In this document: positions 52,229-61,794 of the stretch, in pieces
Numbering within the stretch: position 1 is the stretch's first letter
Layout: each line of letters starts with the position of its first letter
Notes under the pieces: model-generated
The model's input: only the letters and a program-made list of their open reading frames with translations
Told to the model about the DNA's origin: nothing
The model's database searches: none
Position numbers and translations under genes: made by a program
Source of the DNA: Variovorax paradoxus B4
GTDB taxonomy: Bacteria > Pseudomonadota > Gammaproteobacteria > Burkholderiales > Burkholderiaceae_C
NCBI RefSeq assembly: GCF_000463015.1
Contig: NC_022247.1
Span: forward strand, 558,001-622,000
Direction of reading: 5' to 3'
DNA length: 64,000 bases

Positions 52229-53725
52229 ATGCCCGCTGCCTCATCCAACTCCCCTGCTGCCGCCGACCCTTCCTCTTCGCGTCCTGCGTCTTCCGCCACC
52301 TGGAGCGAGCTGTTCAGCGGCCGCAACGGCTGGCGCGCGCTGGCGCTCACGGGCGGCGTCGCGCTGCATGCGGTCAACGTGCACATCGTGACGACCGTGC
52401 TGCCCTCGGTGGTGAACGAGATCGGCGGGCTCGACTGGTATGCCTGGAGCACCACGCTGTTCGTGGTGGGGTCGATCCTCGGCGCCACGCTTTCGGTGCG
52501 GCTGCTTGCGAGGCTGGGTCCGCGCGGCGCCTGCCTGGCGGCGCTCGCGGCCTTCACCGCGGGCTCGACGGCTTGCGCGCTCGCGCCGGCCATGCCCTGG
52601 CTGCTCGCGGGCCGCACGGTGCAGGGGCTGGGCGGCGGCCTGCTCGCGGCCCTGAGCTATGCGCTGATCCAGCTCGTGTTCGCGCCGCGGCTGTGGCCTC
52701 GCGCGGTGGCGCTGGTGTCGGGCATGTGGGGCGTGGCCACGCTCTGCGGACCGGCGGTGGGCGGGTTGTTCGCGCAGGCGGGGCACTGGCGCTGGGCCTT
52801 CTGGTCGCTGCTGCCGCTGGCTGCCGTGCAGGCGCTGCTGGTCGCGGTGCAATTGCGGGCCGCGGCCGGCGTGCGGCACGAACGGCCGGCGCGCATGCCG
52901 CGCATACCGGCGCCGCAGATCGGCTTGCTGGCGGCGTCGGTGCTGGTGATCGCGGCCAGCGAGTTCTGGCCGGCGCTCGCCTGGCAGGCCGCCGGCGTGG
53001 CGCTGGGGCTCGGGCTCGGCGTGGCCGCCACGCGGATCGACCGGCGCGCCGCGGTGCGGCTGCTGCCCACCGGTGCCTACGCGGTGCGCGCGCCGATGGG
53101 CGCCATCTATGCGAGCGTGGTGCTGCTCCTGATCGGCACCACCACCGAGATCTTCGTGCCGTACTTCCTGCAGTTGCTGCATGGCCATTCGCCGCTGTCG
53201 GCCGGCTATCTCACGGCCGCGATGGCCGGCGGCTGGAGCGCGGGTTCGCTGCTGTCGTCGGGGCGCAGCGGCGCGGGCGCCGACCGCATGCTGCGCGCCG
53301 GGCCGGTGGCCTGCACGCTGGGGCTTGCCGCACTCGCGCTGCTGCTGCCGGCGCCCGGGCGCTTCGCGCCGGGGCTCGAAATGCTGCTGGCCGCCATTGC
53401 GCTGGCGGCCGTGGGGCTGGGCGTGGGCATCGGATGGCCGCACCTGGTCACGCGCGTGATGTCGCTGGCGCCCGCCGGGCAGGAAGGCCAGGCCTCGGCA
53501 TCGATCACGACCGTGCAGCTCTACGGCATGGCCGTGGGGGCGGCGGTGGCGGGGCTGGTGGCCAACGCGGCCGGCCTCAGCGAGCCCGGCGGCGCGGCGG
53601 GCGCGCGCTCGGCCGCGACCTGGCTGTTCGCGAGCTTCGCATTCGCGCCCGCGCTGGCGGCGTGGCTGGTTGCGCGCTTCGTGGTCGCGCGCAGATCGAT
53701 CGGCGCGCTCAAGCAATCGATCTAG
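52229..53725 (+). CDS. MFS transporter, DHA2-type
   Basis: 498-aa 14-helix-type MFS exporter. The first conserved segment is NGWRALALTGGVALHAVNVH, then VPYFLQLLHGHSPLSAGYLT in the middle; SGMWGVATLCGPAVGGLFAQ is the antiporter motif C. ATG 52229 is preferred over 52196 because an AAGGA site lies 9 bases ahead. The substrate is unknown. It is divergent from pgpA (136-base gap) and lies with the following lipoprotein on the opposite strand to the flanking thiL and pgpA genes, suggesting an insertion in an old operon. Confidence 0.9.
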   Translation: MPAASSNSPAAADPSSSRPASSATWSELFSGRNGWRALALTGGVALHAVNVHIVTTVLPSVVNEIGGLDWYAWSTTLFVVGSILGATLSVRLLARLGPRGACLAALAAFTAGSTACALAPAMPWLLAGRTVQGLGGGLLAALSYALIQLVFAPRLWPRAVALVSGMWGVATLCGPAVGGLFAQAGHWRWAFWSLLPLAAVQALLVAVQLRAAAGVRHERPARMPRIPAPQIGLLAASVLVIAASEFWPALAWQAAGVALGLGLGVAATRIDRRAAVRLLPTGAYAVRAPMGAIYASVVLLLIGTTTEIFVPYFLQLLHGHSPLSAGYLTAAMAGGWSAGSLLSSGRSGAGADRMLRAGPVACTLGLAALALLLPAPGRFAPGLEMLLAAIALAAVGLGVGIGWPHLVTRVMSLAPAGQEGQASASITTVQLYGMAVGAAVAGLVANAAGLSEPGGAAGARSAATWLFASFAFAPALAAWLVARFVVARRSIGALKQSI

Positions 53726-53813
53726 GCCTTCCTGCATGCCGTCCGGTGTATTCGGCCGAGGCATCGGCCATCGTATGCTTGGCGGCCCATCCAAGCGCGA
53801 GAGCCTGCCCATC

Positions 53814-54524
53814 ATGAAAAGAGCCGTGGTCCGTTTCAACGTGTTGTGGCTGTGCCTTGCGTTCAGCCTCCTGCTCGCGGCCTGCGGCAACAAGGAGGCC
53901 GAGCAGCGCACCGCCTTCATCGGCTTCCTGCAGGCCCGCGTGCTCAACAAGCCCGGCCTGCGCGTGCCCACGCCCACCGCCGACGAGAAGGCCTCCTTCG
54001 GCGACTATGCGCAGCACTATGCGGTGATTGCCGACTTCAACGAAGGCATGAACAAGTCGGTCAGCCAGCCGATGGGCCAGGTCATGGCCAAGGGCGCGCT
54101 GCGCTCGATTGCCGACCTGGCGTCGCGGCGCGACGACCTCAAGGCCGCCAAGGATGGCCTGGGCGGCCTGCGCACCGCGCTCGACCAGGAGCTGGCCAAG
54201 GCCGATGCCGCGCATGCGAAGCTCAAGCAGCCCGACGACCTGAAGCAGGTCTACGACAAGGCCTATGAGAAGACCGTCTCGGCACCGGCCGCCACCTTCA
54301 AGGAGGTGTTCCCGGCGCTCGATTCCGTGTTCGACGGCGCGCTCGCGGTCGGCGACTACCTCGAGCAGAACAAGTCGAAGATCCAGGTCTCGGGATCGTC
54401 GGTCACCGTAAGCGATCCGGCCGTGCAGGCGCAGCTCAACAAGATGCTGCAGGAACTCAATGGCCATTCGAAGGCCATCAATGCGGCACAAGCCAAGATG
54501 CAGGCGATGGTGCGCGGTTCCTGA
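53814..54524 (+). CDS. DUF3053 family lipoprotein
   Basis: 236-aa predicted lipoprotein of the DUF3053/YiaF family. Signal peptide WLCLAFSLLLAACGNKEAE contains a lipobox with lipid Cys near residue 23 (LAAC). The mature part has QRTAFIGFLQARVLNKPGLR and FGDYAQHYAVIADFNEGMNK, features of the family. The function is unknown. It ends flush with the thiL stop codon of the opposite strand (no spacing). No ribosome site is obvious upstream of ATG 53814. Confidence 0.85.
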   Translation: MKRAVVRFNVLWLCLAFSLLLAACGNKEAEQRTAFIGFLQARVLNKPGLRVPTPTADEKASFGDYAQHYAVIADFNEGMNKSVSQPMGQVMAKGALRSIADLASRRDDLKAAKDGLGGLRTALDQELAKADAAHAKLKQPDDLKQVYDKAYEKTVSAPAATFKEVFPALDSVFDGALAVGDYLEQNKSKIQVSGSSVTVSDPAVQAQLNKMLQELNGHSKAINAAQAKMQAMVRGS

Positions 54525-55484
54525 TCAGACGAAGTGGTCGAAGGAGCCGAAGCGCTGCGCAACCGGCGCGCCGCTGGCGTCCACGATGCGCAGGCCGGCT
54601 TCGGCATCGATGCGGCCGATGCGCGTCACGCGCGTGGCGCTTTCCTTGCCGGCCTGTTCGACCGCGGCGCGCGCCGCAGGCGGTGCGGTGAAGACCAGCT
54701 CGTAGTCGTCGCCGCCCGAGAGCGCGCAGGTGCGCAGGATCTCGGTGCCGAGACCGCAGGACGCGGCGGCGGCGATCACGCCCGTGGCCGCATCGGCATC
54801 GAGCGTGGCGCCCACCTTGCTCGACGCGAGGATGTGGCCCAGGTCGCCGACGAGGCCGTCGCTCACGTCCACCGCCGAGGAAGCCTTGCCTCGCAGCGCC
54901 TGGCCCAGCGCCACGCGCGGCGCGGGCTGCTCCATGCGCCTGCGCGCCTGCGCGAACACATCGGCAGGCAGTTCGAGCGTGCCGCGGAACGCTTCGAGCG
55001 CGAGCCGTGCGTCGCCGAGCGTGCCGCTGACCCAGATGTCGTCGCCGGCGTGCGCGCCCGAGCGCAGCAGCGCCGCGCCGGCCGGCACTTCGCCGAACAC
55101 CGTGATGCAGATGTTGAGCGGGCCGCGCGTGGTGTCGCCGCCCACGAGCTCGCAGCCGTGTTCGTCGGCCAGCGCGAACAGGCCGCGCGAAAAGGCTTCG
55201 AGCCAGGGCTCGTCGACACCGGGCATCGCCAGCGCGAGCGTGAAGGCCAGCGGCTTCGCACCGCAGGCCGCCAGGTCGCTGAGGTTCACCGCCAGCGCCT
55301 TGTGGCCGAGCCGCGCCGGATCGACGGTCGAGAGAAAGTGTCGGCCTTCGACCAGCATGTCGCAGGACACGGCAAGCTGCATGCCGGGCGCGGGCGCGAG
55401 CAATGCGCAGTCGTCGCCCACGCCGAGCGGGGAGCGCTTGGCGGGGCGCTGGAAGTAGCGTGTGATCAGGTCGAATTCACCCAT
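54525..55484 (-). CDS. thiL: Thiamine-monophosphate kinase
   Basis: 319-aa ThiL, which phosphorylates thiamine monophosphate to the active diphosphate. Motifs: MGEFDLITRYFQRPAKRSPL, the GVGDDCALLAPAPGMQLAVS metal/ATP segment, HKALAVNLSDLAACGAKPLA and SDMLVEG-type repeats, plus LSGGDDYELVFTAPPA near the end. Length is normal. It runs toward pgpA but is separated from it by two plus-strand genes. A short gap of 25 bases links it to the isochorismatase-like gene upstream. Confidence 0.96.
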   Translation of the reverse strand: MGEFDLITRYFQRPAKRSPLGVGDDCALLAPAPGMQLAVSCDMLVEGRHFLSTVDPARLGHKALAVNLSDLAACGAKPLAFTLALAMPGVDEPWLEAFSRGLFALADEHGCELVGGDTTRGPLNICITVFGEVPAGAALLRSGAHAGDDIWVSGTLGDARLALEAFRGTLELPADVFAQARRRMEQPAPRVALGQALRGKASSAVDVSDGLVGDLGHILASSKVGATLDADAATGVIAAAASCGLGTEILRTCALSGGDDYELVFTAPPAARAAVEQAGKESATRVTRIGRIDAEAGLRIVDASGAPVAQRFGSFDHFV

Positions 55485-55509
55485 GGGGCGAGCATAAGCG
55501 CTGAACCGC

Positions 55510-56139
55510 TCACCCCCGCGCGCGCCGGTTCGACATCAGCACGTTGTCCTTCTCGATCGCCTGGCCGGCCTGCAGGGCGGCAATCCATGCCTCGGTGCTC
55601 GCGACGGCCGCGAAATTGCTGTGGAACACGACGCTGAAGACGCGGTGGATTTCCTCGGCGCTGACCTGCCCGGCCGCATTCGAGTAGGGCAGCGCGCCGC
55701 TCGCGTCCGACAGGAACTCCACGTTGAGGCCGCGGTGCATGGCCTCGAACACGGTGGACGCATCGCAGTTCTGGGTCATGTAGCCCACCACGCTGAGCGT
55801 GTCGATCTGGTGGCGCGCGATCCAGTCGGCAAAGTCGGTGCCGGTGAACACGCTCGGGAAGGTCTTGGTGACCAGGTGGTCGCGCGGCCGCTTGGCAATT
55901 TCCGGATGCAGCTGGCCGTTGTGCGCGTCGGCCTGGAACACCGGCGCGCCCTTGGGGGCGTGATGCTGCACCACGACCACCGGCGTGCCGGCCGCGCGGG
56001 CGGCGTCCATGGCCTGCGCGATCTTCGGCAGCGAGCTTTCGACCGGCGGGTACTCGATGGGCAGTCCGCCGCCTTCGAAGTATTCGTTCTGCACGTCGAT
56101 CACGACGAGGGCGCGGCGCGGTGCGGGGTGGTTGCTCAT
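55510..56139 (-). CDS. Isochorismatase-family cysteine hydrolase
   Basis: 209-aa cysteine hydrolase of the isochorismatase superfamily. The ALVVIDVQNEYFEGGGLP start gives the catalytic Asp; Lys in DHLVTKTFPSVFTGTDFADW and the Cys in SVVGYMTQNCDASTVFEAM complete the triad. The family hydrolyses amides such as nicotinamide or carbamates; substrate not determined. It is divergent from the GlxA-type regulator gene, which probably controls it. ATG 56139 (MSNHPAPRRALVV) is chosen over a longer frame with no conserved residues. Confidence 0.88.
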   Translation of the reverse strand: MSNHPAPRRALVVIDVQNEYFEGGGLPIEYPPVESSLPKIAQAMDAARAAGTPVVVVQHHAPKGAPVFQADAHNGQLHPEIAKRPRDHLVTKTFPSVFTGTDFADWIARHQIDTLSVVGYMTQNCDASTVFEAMHRGLNVEFLSDASGALPYSNAAGQVSAEEIHRVFSVVFHSNFAAVASTEAWIAALQAGQAIEKDNVLMSNRRARG

Positions 56140-56230
56140 GGTGGGTGGCTCCGTGTTGCAAGTGGTTGGGATGGCGCGATTGTTCGCGCTGGAGCCTTCG
56201 GGAGAAAGTGGCCCGAAAGCCATTCATCGA

Positions 56231-56236
56231 TAAAAT
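56231..56236 (+). promoter_or_regulatory. -10 element for glxA-type gene (near-leaderless)
   Basis: TAAAAT at 56231-56236 lies 6 bases before the regulator ATG at 56243, so transcription would begin at or just before the start codon. It repeats the spacing seen upstream of argS. No ribosome site is found upstream of the ATG, as expected for a leaderless message. Confidence 0.4.
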
Positions 56237-56242
56237 CGGGCC

Positions 56243-57220
56243 ATGGCTCGAAAAACCGCGGAAACCATCGCCGTCGTCGCCTTCGACGGCATCAGCCCCT
56301 TTCACCTGTCGGTGCCGTGCATGGTCTTCGGCGAAGACCGCACGGAAGCGGGCGACTCGCGTTTTCGCCTGCTGGTGTGCGGCACCGAGCCGGGCCCGAT
56401 GCACACCAATGCGGGCTTCACGCTCGTGGTGCCGCACGGGCTCGAGGCGATACGGCGGGCGCAGATCGTGGTCGTGCCCTCATGGCGCGACGACGGCCGG
56501 CTCGCACCGCCGGCGCTGATCCGCGCGCTGCAGGCGGCGCACCGCCGCGGCGCCATCGTGGTCGGGCTGTGCCTGGGCGCCTTCGTGCTGGCCGAGGCGG
56601 GCCTGCTCGACGGCCGCCCGGCCACCACGCACTGGCACCTGGCCGAAGCCTTTGCCAGGCAATATCCGAAGGTCCGGCTGCAGCCCGAGGTGCTGTACGT
56701 CGACGACGGCGACGTGCTCACCTCGGCCGGCACGGCCGCGGGCATCGACTGCTGCCTTCACCTGCTGCGCGTGCGCCATGGCGCCGAGGCGGCGAACCGT
56801 GCGGCGCGGCGCATGGTCGTGGCGCCGCACCGGCAGGGCGGGCAGGCGCAGTACATCCGCCAGCCGATGCCCGCCGCGGCCGAGAGTGACCGCCTCGCGC
56901 CGCTGCTCGAATGGCTGGGGCGCCACCTCCAGAGTCCGCATGAGCTCGACAGCCTCGCGCGGCGCGCACTGATGAGCCGGCGCACCTTCACACGGCGCTT
57001 TCGCGAAGCCACCGGCACCACCGTCGGCCAATGGCTGCAGAACCAACGGCTTGCGCTCGCCCAGCGGCTGCTGGAGACCACCGACCGGCCGGTGGAACGC
57101 GTGGCCACCGACGTGGGCTTCGGCTCGGCGGTGTCGCTGCGAAAGCACTTCGCGGCGGCGTTCAAGGTGTCGCCCACGGCCTACCGCAGGCAGTTCTCGC
57201 AGGAGGCCGTGGCTTCCTAG
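56243..57220 (+). CDS. GlxA-family (DJ-1/AraC) transcriptional regulator
   Basis: 325-aa regulator: N-terminal DJ-1/PfpI-like domain (about 8-190) with [20 protein letters not shown] and [20 protein letters not shown], and a C-terminal AraC helix-turn-helix pair (about 220-320) with [20 protein letters not shown] and [20 protein letters not shown]. The Cys in GLCLGAF is at the nucleophile-elbow position of DJ-1 proteins but here serves as a sensor rather than as an enzyme, by family precedent. It is divergent from the isochorismatase-like gene, its likely target. Its last 4 bases overlap the convergent YbdK gene. Confidence 0.93.
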   Translation: MARKTAETIAVVAFDGISPFHLSVPCMVFGEDRTEAGDSRFRLLVCGTEPGPMHTNAGFTLVVPHGLEAIRRAQIVVVPSWRDDGRLAPPALIRALQAAHRRGAIVVGLCLGAFVLAEAGLLDGRPATTHWHLAEAFARQYPKVRLQPEVLYVDDGDVLTSAGTAAGIDCCLHLLRVRHGAEAANRAARRMVVAPHRQGGQAQYIRQPMPAAAESDRLAPLLEWLGRHLQSPHELDSLARRALMSRRTFTRRFREATGTTVGQWLQNQRLALAQRLLETTDRPVERVATDVGFGSAVSLRKHFAAAFKVSPTAYRRQFSQEAVAS

Positions 57221-58419
57221 GCCCCGCCGCCGCGGAAGCGCAGCGCCGCCTGCCGCACCACCTCGGCCAAGAGGCGCTCCTTGCCCTGCTTCTCGCGCAG
57301 CCAGCGCGCATCGTTGCGGTTGGCTTCCACGCTGGTGCGCAGCTCGCCGAGCGCCTGCGTGGCGTTGAGCGCCTCGCTGTGCCATTCGAGCTGCGTCATG
57401 GTCATGAGGATGTGGTCGCGCAGCGGCATGTGCTGGCCGCTGGCCGGGTCCACGTACACCGCGTCGAGCCCGAAGCGGCAGGCCTGGAAGCGGTTGTAGG
57501 TGTAGACGAGGTAGTCGTCCTCGGTCGGCTCGAAGGGCTGCTCCTGCAGGAACCACGCGGCCAGCGACTGCACGTAGCCCGCGAGCGCGGCCGCGCGCTC
57601 GACGGTGAGCGGCGTGTCGAACACGCGGATCTCGATGGTGCCGAACTCGGGCTTGGGCCGGATGTCCCAATAGAAGTCCTTCATGCTGCGCACGACGCCG
57701 GTGCGGGTCATGCGCTCGAAGTACGCTTCGAACTCCTTCCAGCTCAGCGTGAACGGTGCGCGGCCCGAGAGCGGAAACGCGAACACCGAGTTGAGCCGGG
57801 CCGAGTCGAACTGCGTGTCCTGCCCCTGCACGAACGGCGACGAGGCCGACAGCGCAATGAAGTGCGGGATGTAGCGCGACATGCGGTGCAGCATCAGGAG
57901 CGCCGAGTCGGCATCGGGGCAGCCGATGTGCACGTGCTGGCCGAAGATGGTGAACTGCTTGCTCAGGTAGCCGTACAGCTCGGACAGCTCGCGAAAGCGC
58001 GGCTTGTCGTAGATGCGCCGCTCGTGCCACTGCTGGAAGGCATGCGTGCCGCCGCCCACCACCGCGATGTTGAGCTTGTCGGCGTTCCTGATCAGCGCCT
58101 CGCGGATCGGCGAGAGCTGCGTGATCACGTCCTGCGCCGAATGGCAGATGTCGGTGGAGATCTCGATCATGCTCGAGGTCATCTCGGGCACCACGCTGCC
58201 GGGCAGCGGCGTCTGCGCCATCAGCCGCAGCATGTCTTCCGCATAGGGCGCCAGGTCGTAATCGTGCGTGTTGACGAGCTGCAGCTCGAGCTCCACGCCG
58301 AGCGACAGTGCTTCGGAGCGGTTGAAGGGTTCGAGCTTGACCACGCGGCTCGCGGGGTCCGCGGGCAGCGCGGCGGAGCGGAAGTCGTCGCTGTCGGGCA
58401 AAGGCATGGCCGTGGTCAT
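57217..58419 (-). CDS. YbdK family carboxylate-amine ligase (GCS2)
   Basis: 400-aa protein of the glutamate-cysteine ligase 2 fold (YbdK). [20 protein letters not shown] carries the metal-binding Glu residues; [20 protein letters not shown] and [17 protein letters not shown] are signature motifs. E. coli YbdK has weak gamma-glutamylcysteine-forming ability; the true substrate is unknown. Its ATG overlaps the antiporter stop as ATGA. Third gene of the Gcr-antiporter-ligase operon, a context that may relate to glutathione-gated antiporters. Confidence 0.9.
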   Translation of the reverse strand: MTTAMPLPDSDDFRSAALPADPASRVVKLEPFNRSEALSLGVELELQLVNTHDYDLAPYAEDMLRLMAQTPLPGSVVPEMTSSMIEISTDICHSAQDVITQLSPIREALIRNADKLNIAVVGGGTHAFQQWHERRIYDKPRFRELSELYGYLSKQFTIFGQHVHIGCPDADSALLMLHRMSRYIPHFIALSASSPFVQGQDTQFDSARLNSVFAFPLSGRAPFTLSWKEFEAYFERMTRTGVVRSMKDFYWDIRPKPEFGTIEIRVFDTPLTVERAAALAGYVQSLAAWFLQEQPFEPTEDDYLVYTYNRFQACRFGLDAVYVDPASGQHMPLRDHILMTMTQLEWHSEALNATQALGELRTSVEANRNDARWLREKQGKERLLAEVVRQAALRFRGGGA

Positions 58420-59687
58420 CGCTGCGTGTCCTCCGTGGTGCTGAAGGCCTGGGGCGTCCAGGGCACCGAGCTTTCGCCCACCGCGTGGATGGCCACGGTG
58501 GCGAGCACGGCGCCCATCACTTCCATCAGGAGAATCGAGGGCAGGGCCACCTGCGTGATCATGGTGCCGAGCAGCGGCGACGCGGTGGTGAAATTCGAGG
58601 CGATGAGCAGCGCGATCGACGACAGCGGCGACATCGCGCAGCCCACCCAGAAGGCCTGGTTCCAGCTCGCGCCGCTGCCCGGGTTGGCAATGGCCACGCC
58701 GGCGATCTTGGCGAACAGGCGGATGCCGATCACCGCCAGCACCACGCTGGCCACCGGCAGCGTCCAGTCGGCCTGCGCCGCCACGATGGACACCAGCACG
58801 AACATCAGCATGGTGAGCAGCGACGAGGCCGTGCCGAGCTGCCGCTGCCAGGCCCAGGGCTTGGGGTTCAGCGTCTTGAGCAGCACCCCGCCGATCAGCG
58901 CGGCCAGCGGCGCGGAGCCGCCGACGTGGGCCGTGAGGGCGCTGGCGGCCGCAATGAGCGCGAGCAGCAGGATCGAGGTGTTCTCACTCGTCGGGCTCAT
59001 GAAGCGCAGCGCCGTGCGCAGCGCCAGCGCGAGGATGGCGCCGACGACGAACGACAGGCCGAGCACCACCGCCACCGGATAGAGCTTCTGCAGCAGCGTC
59101 TGCGGCGCCCGCTCGATCAGGCCGGCCTGCGCATAGCCGAGCGTCAGCGCGTAGAAGGTGTTGAGCGTGGCCAGCGTCATCGCGCGCTCGGTCACAGGCC
59201 CCGAGGCGCGGGTGTCGATGATCACGCGGCTCAGCACCGCCGGCGAGGCGACGATGGCCATCAGCGCAATCGGGTTGGCCACCGGATCGGGCAGGCCCAG
59301 CAGCTGCAGCATCCAGAACACGCCGAAGTAGGTGAGCGTGGCCTCGAGCAGGCTCTGCACCAGCACCATCGGGTTGTGGCGGAACCAGCGCAGCGGCAGC
59401 CGGCCGCCGGCTTCGAACAGCACCACGGCCGCGCCGAGCTCCAGCAGGAACAGGCTGATGCCGCGCAGCGGCCAGATCGCGCCTTCGAAACCGGCCAGGC
59501 CGGCCACCGCGCCGACCATCGAATAGCCCACCACCTTGGGCAGGCCCAGGTAGCGCTGCACCAGGTGGCCCGAGGCCGCCGCCGCGGCCAGCAGCAGCGA
59601 CCACAGCACGGTGGGCAGGCCGGCCGAAGGGCGCAGCCACTCGGACCAGAAGCCCAGCAGATCGTTGATGAGATTCGTCAAATTCAT
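58416..59687 (-). CDS. Cation:proton antiporter (CPA2-like, no RCK domain)
   Basis: 423-aa inner-membrane antiporter with about 12 helices. [20 protein letters not shown] at helix 2, [20 protein letters not shown] and [20 protein letters not shown] match the Kef/CPA2 layout. It lacks the cytosolic RCK/TrkA-N domain of KefB/C, so its gating must differ. Ion (K+ or Na+) not determinable. It overlaps both neighbours by ATGA (recombinase-named gene and YbdK ligase), implying one tightly coupled unit. Confidence 0.88.
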   Translation of the reverse strand: MNLTNLINDLLGFWSEWLRPSAGLPTVLWSLLLAAAAASGHLVQRYLGLPKVVGYSMVGAVAGLAGFEGAIWPLRGISLFLLELGAAVVLFEAGGRLPLRWFRHNPMVLVQSLLEATLTYFGVFWMLQLLGLPDPVANPIALMAIVASPAVLSRVIIDTRASGPVTERAMTLATLNTFYALTLGYAQAGLIERAPQTLLQKLYPVAVVLGLSFVVGAILALALRTALRFMSPTSENTSILLLALIAAASALTAHVGGSAPLAALIGGVLLKTLNPKPWAWQRQLGTASSLLTMLMFVLVSIVAAQADWTLPVASVVLAVIGIRLFAKIAGVAIANPGSGASWNQAFWVGCAMSPLSSIALLIASNFTTASPLLGTMITQVALPSILLMEVMGAVLATVAIHAVGESSVPWTPQAFSTTEDTQR

Positions 59688-61654
59688 GCAGGTAGAAAGA
59701 AACTGATGGGCCGGCTGCGCCAGCGCGCCCAGATGGCGCTGCGGATGCGTGCGCGGTCACCCAGGCTGACGCTGTGCGCGCGCAGCGCCAGCCGGAATGC
59801 GAAATAGAAACTCACGCTCACATTGAGCGCGCCGATCACCGGGATGGCCGCCACCGCCCACCACAGCGCGGGCTGCTGGAGCACCGCCACGCCCATGGAG
59901 GCCGCGGCCGCCGCGATCTGCCCGGCCGACAGTGTCACGTGGCGCATGTCCAGCCCGAGCCCGAAGAAACCCGCGAATGCGGGCAGCAGTCCGAGCATGA
60001 GCCCGAGCGAGATGTTGGAGGCAAAGCCCGATATGTGCGTGCGCATGAAGGTGGCCCAGCGGCGGGCGCGGGCGGCACCCAGAAAAGCGCCGATGCGAGG
60101 GTTGTAACGCATGGCGGAGTCCAGCCGATGCAGGACAAAGGCGTTTTCTGTCCAGCCCGCGACGATGCTGGCCGCGAACAGCAGCACGCCGGTCATGGCC
60201 GCGAAGAGCGCGGTCGGGCCCAGCAGTGAGAGCGATTGCAGCGTGGCCGCGGCATGCGCCGCGTCCAGCAGCGGCCGGCCGAGCGCGAACTGCACCAGGA
60301 GGGCGAGCGCCAGCATCGCGGGCACCACCAGGCCCACGTTGCCCAGCACGGCCGCCACCTGCGAACGCACCAGATTGGCCACTTCGTCGACGAAATCGGC
60401 CACCGCGGCATCGGTCTTGATGTCGCGCAGCCGCGCCGCCATGGCCGGCGCCGTCATCGCGGGCTGCTTGGTGGCCAGCGTCAGGTGCAGCAGCTGGATC
60501 GCGACAAAGCTCGCGGCATACATCAGGCCCGACCAGAGCCCGCTCCAGAAGGCCGACAGGGCGAGCGCATAGATGCCGAACTTGAGCAGCACCGTCAGCG
60601 CGGTGAGCGCGCCGCCGCCGGCGGCCTTGCGCACCATCTGCAGGTAGCTGGCGCGGTCGCGCGTGATGTAGTGCTCGCCGGTCTCGGCGCTGCGCTCGGT
60701 CACCTTGGCCGCGAGCATCGAGGAGTTCGACGCGATCAGCGCGCGGATGCTGTTGCGCTCGCCGCCGGCCAGCACCAGCCGGCCCACCAGCCGCGCCACG
60801 CTGGGCGCGGGCGTGGGCGAGATCAGGCAGTCGAGCAGCTCGCGGATGCGCAGCACCCGCTCGCGCAGCTGGCGCAGCCGGAACACCAGGCCGACCGAGA
60901 TGCCGTTGTCCTCCAGGTGCGTGTAGACCGAGGAGGCGCTGGCGCGGCAGGCGTCGAGCCGGTCGCGGAAGGCCACGAACGCGGCCTGCAGCGCGTCGTC
61001 GTCCCGAGGGGTGCGGAACATCTGCTCGCGCAGCTCGTCGAGGTCGGACATCAGCGCATGGAAGGCGCGGCGTTCACTGGCGGCGCTCATCCTGAGCCGC
61101 AATTCGGGCGAGAAGCCGGCCGCCACCACCTGGCTGCTGCAGTAGGTGACGGCGTCCATCACGGTGTGGCGCCAGCGCGGGGCGCCGTCGTCGTCGAGCG
61201 CGGCGTCGGCCAGCAGGGCGCCGATGCGTGCGAGCTGTGTGTCGTCCAGCAGCGCGATCCAGCCCGCGTCGAACACGCCGGGCAGCACCATGCGAAAGAG
61301 ATCCGAGGCGTCGGTGGTCTCAGGCGTGCCGGGCAGGATCTTGCGGCGCAGCCGTTCGGTGAGCTCGCTCACGAAGGCGGTGCGCGGCGCAAAGCCGTAG
61401 TCCGCCAGCAGCGCGGTCAGATCGACCGCCTGCGTGAAGGCGCGCCACCACGCGCGCAGGCGCTCGCGCAGCTCGGGCCGAGCCTCGATCGCGCCGAGCA
61501 GCAGCGACACGCGCCCCACCGCGGCCTGCGGCGATGCACGGTCGCCGCGCAGCCAGTCGAAGACGTCGATCAGCCAGATGTGGCGCTGCGCCACATCCGC
61601 CGTCGGATCAAGCCGGGCCAGCAGCCCCTGCAGGTCAAGCGATGCAGCAGCCAT
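59684..61654 (-). CDS. Gcr-family ('site-specific recombinase') membrane protein
   Basis: 656-aa protein matching the PF10136-type 'SpecificRecomb' family, named after gonococcal gcr. I see no tyrosine or serine recombinase catalytic motif (no R-H-R-Y set). The N-terminal half is soluble and helical (SDLDELREQMFRTPRDDDAL). The C-terminal part has several hydrophobic helices (GGALTALTVLLKFGIYALAL, VPAMLALALLVQFAL, GPTALFAAMTGVLLFAASIV), and a final WWAVAAIPVIGALNVSVSFY segment. It is most likely an integral membrane protein; the recombinase name seems unproven. First gene of the coupled operon with antiporter and YbdK. A dispersed repeat follows upstream. Confidence 0.7.
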   Translation of the reverse strand: MAAASLDLQGLLARLDPTADVAQRHIWLIDVFDWLRGDRASPQAAVGRVSLLLGAIEARPELRERLRAWWRAFTQAVDLTALLADYGFAPRTAFVSELTERLRRKILPGTPETTDASDLFRMVLPGVFDAGWIALLDDTQLARIGALLADAALDDDGAPRWRHTVMDAVTYCSSQVVAAGFSPELRLRMSAASERRAFHALMSDLDELREQMFRTPRDDDALQAAFVAFRDRLDACRASASSVYTHLEDNGISVGLVFRLRQLRERVLRIRELLDCLISPTPAPSVARLVGRLVLAGGERNSIRALIASNSSMLAAKVTERSAETGEHYITRDRASYLQMVRKAAGGGALTALTVLLKFGIYALALSAFWSGLWSGLMYAASFVAIQLLHLTLATKQPAMTAPAMAARLRDIKTDAAVADFVDEVANLVRSQVAAVLGNVGLVVPAMLALALLVQFALGRPLLDAAHAAATLQSLSLLGPTALFAAMTGVLLFAASIVAGWTENAFVLHRLDSAMRYNPRIGAFLGAARARRWATFMRTHISGFASNISLGLMLGLLPAFAGFFGLGLDMRHVTLSAGQIAAAAASMGVAVLQQPALWWAVAAIPVIGALNVSVSFYFAFRLALRAHSVSLGDRARIRSAIWARWRSRPISFFLPA

Positions 61655-61682
61655 AAAAAAGTAAAGAAATCAGATACCAGAA

Positions 61683-61770
61683 ACACCGCGGAACCGGCTT
61701 TGCCGGGCCTCCGGTGTTGCCCCCGGCGAGGGGGAAGGAGAAGCGACACGAAGTGCGCGAAGCCTGGGGG
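61683..61770 (-). repeat. Dispersed palindromic intergenic repeat, copy B
   Basis: Inverted copy of the repeat at 33118-33207. Read on the minus strand it has CCCCAGGCTTCGCGCACTTC, a CCCCC-TCGCC-GGGGG stem, and GGCCCGGCAAAGCCGGTTCC flanked by ACACC / GGTGT arms. It lies between the upstream Gcr-family gene (ends 61654) and apaG (stop 61795) and contains no reading frame. Confidence 0.8.
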
Positions 61771-61794
61771 CGTACCCAGTTCACTGGGGGAGTG

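Noticed and set aside
59684..61654. Gcr-family gene taken as evidence of a mobile element or integrase
   Set aside because: No recombinase catalytic residues, no flanking repeats or att sites seen, and it is coupled to metabolic and transport genes.
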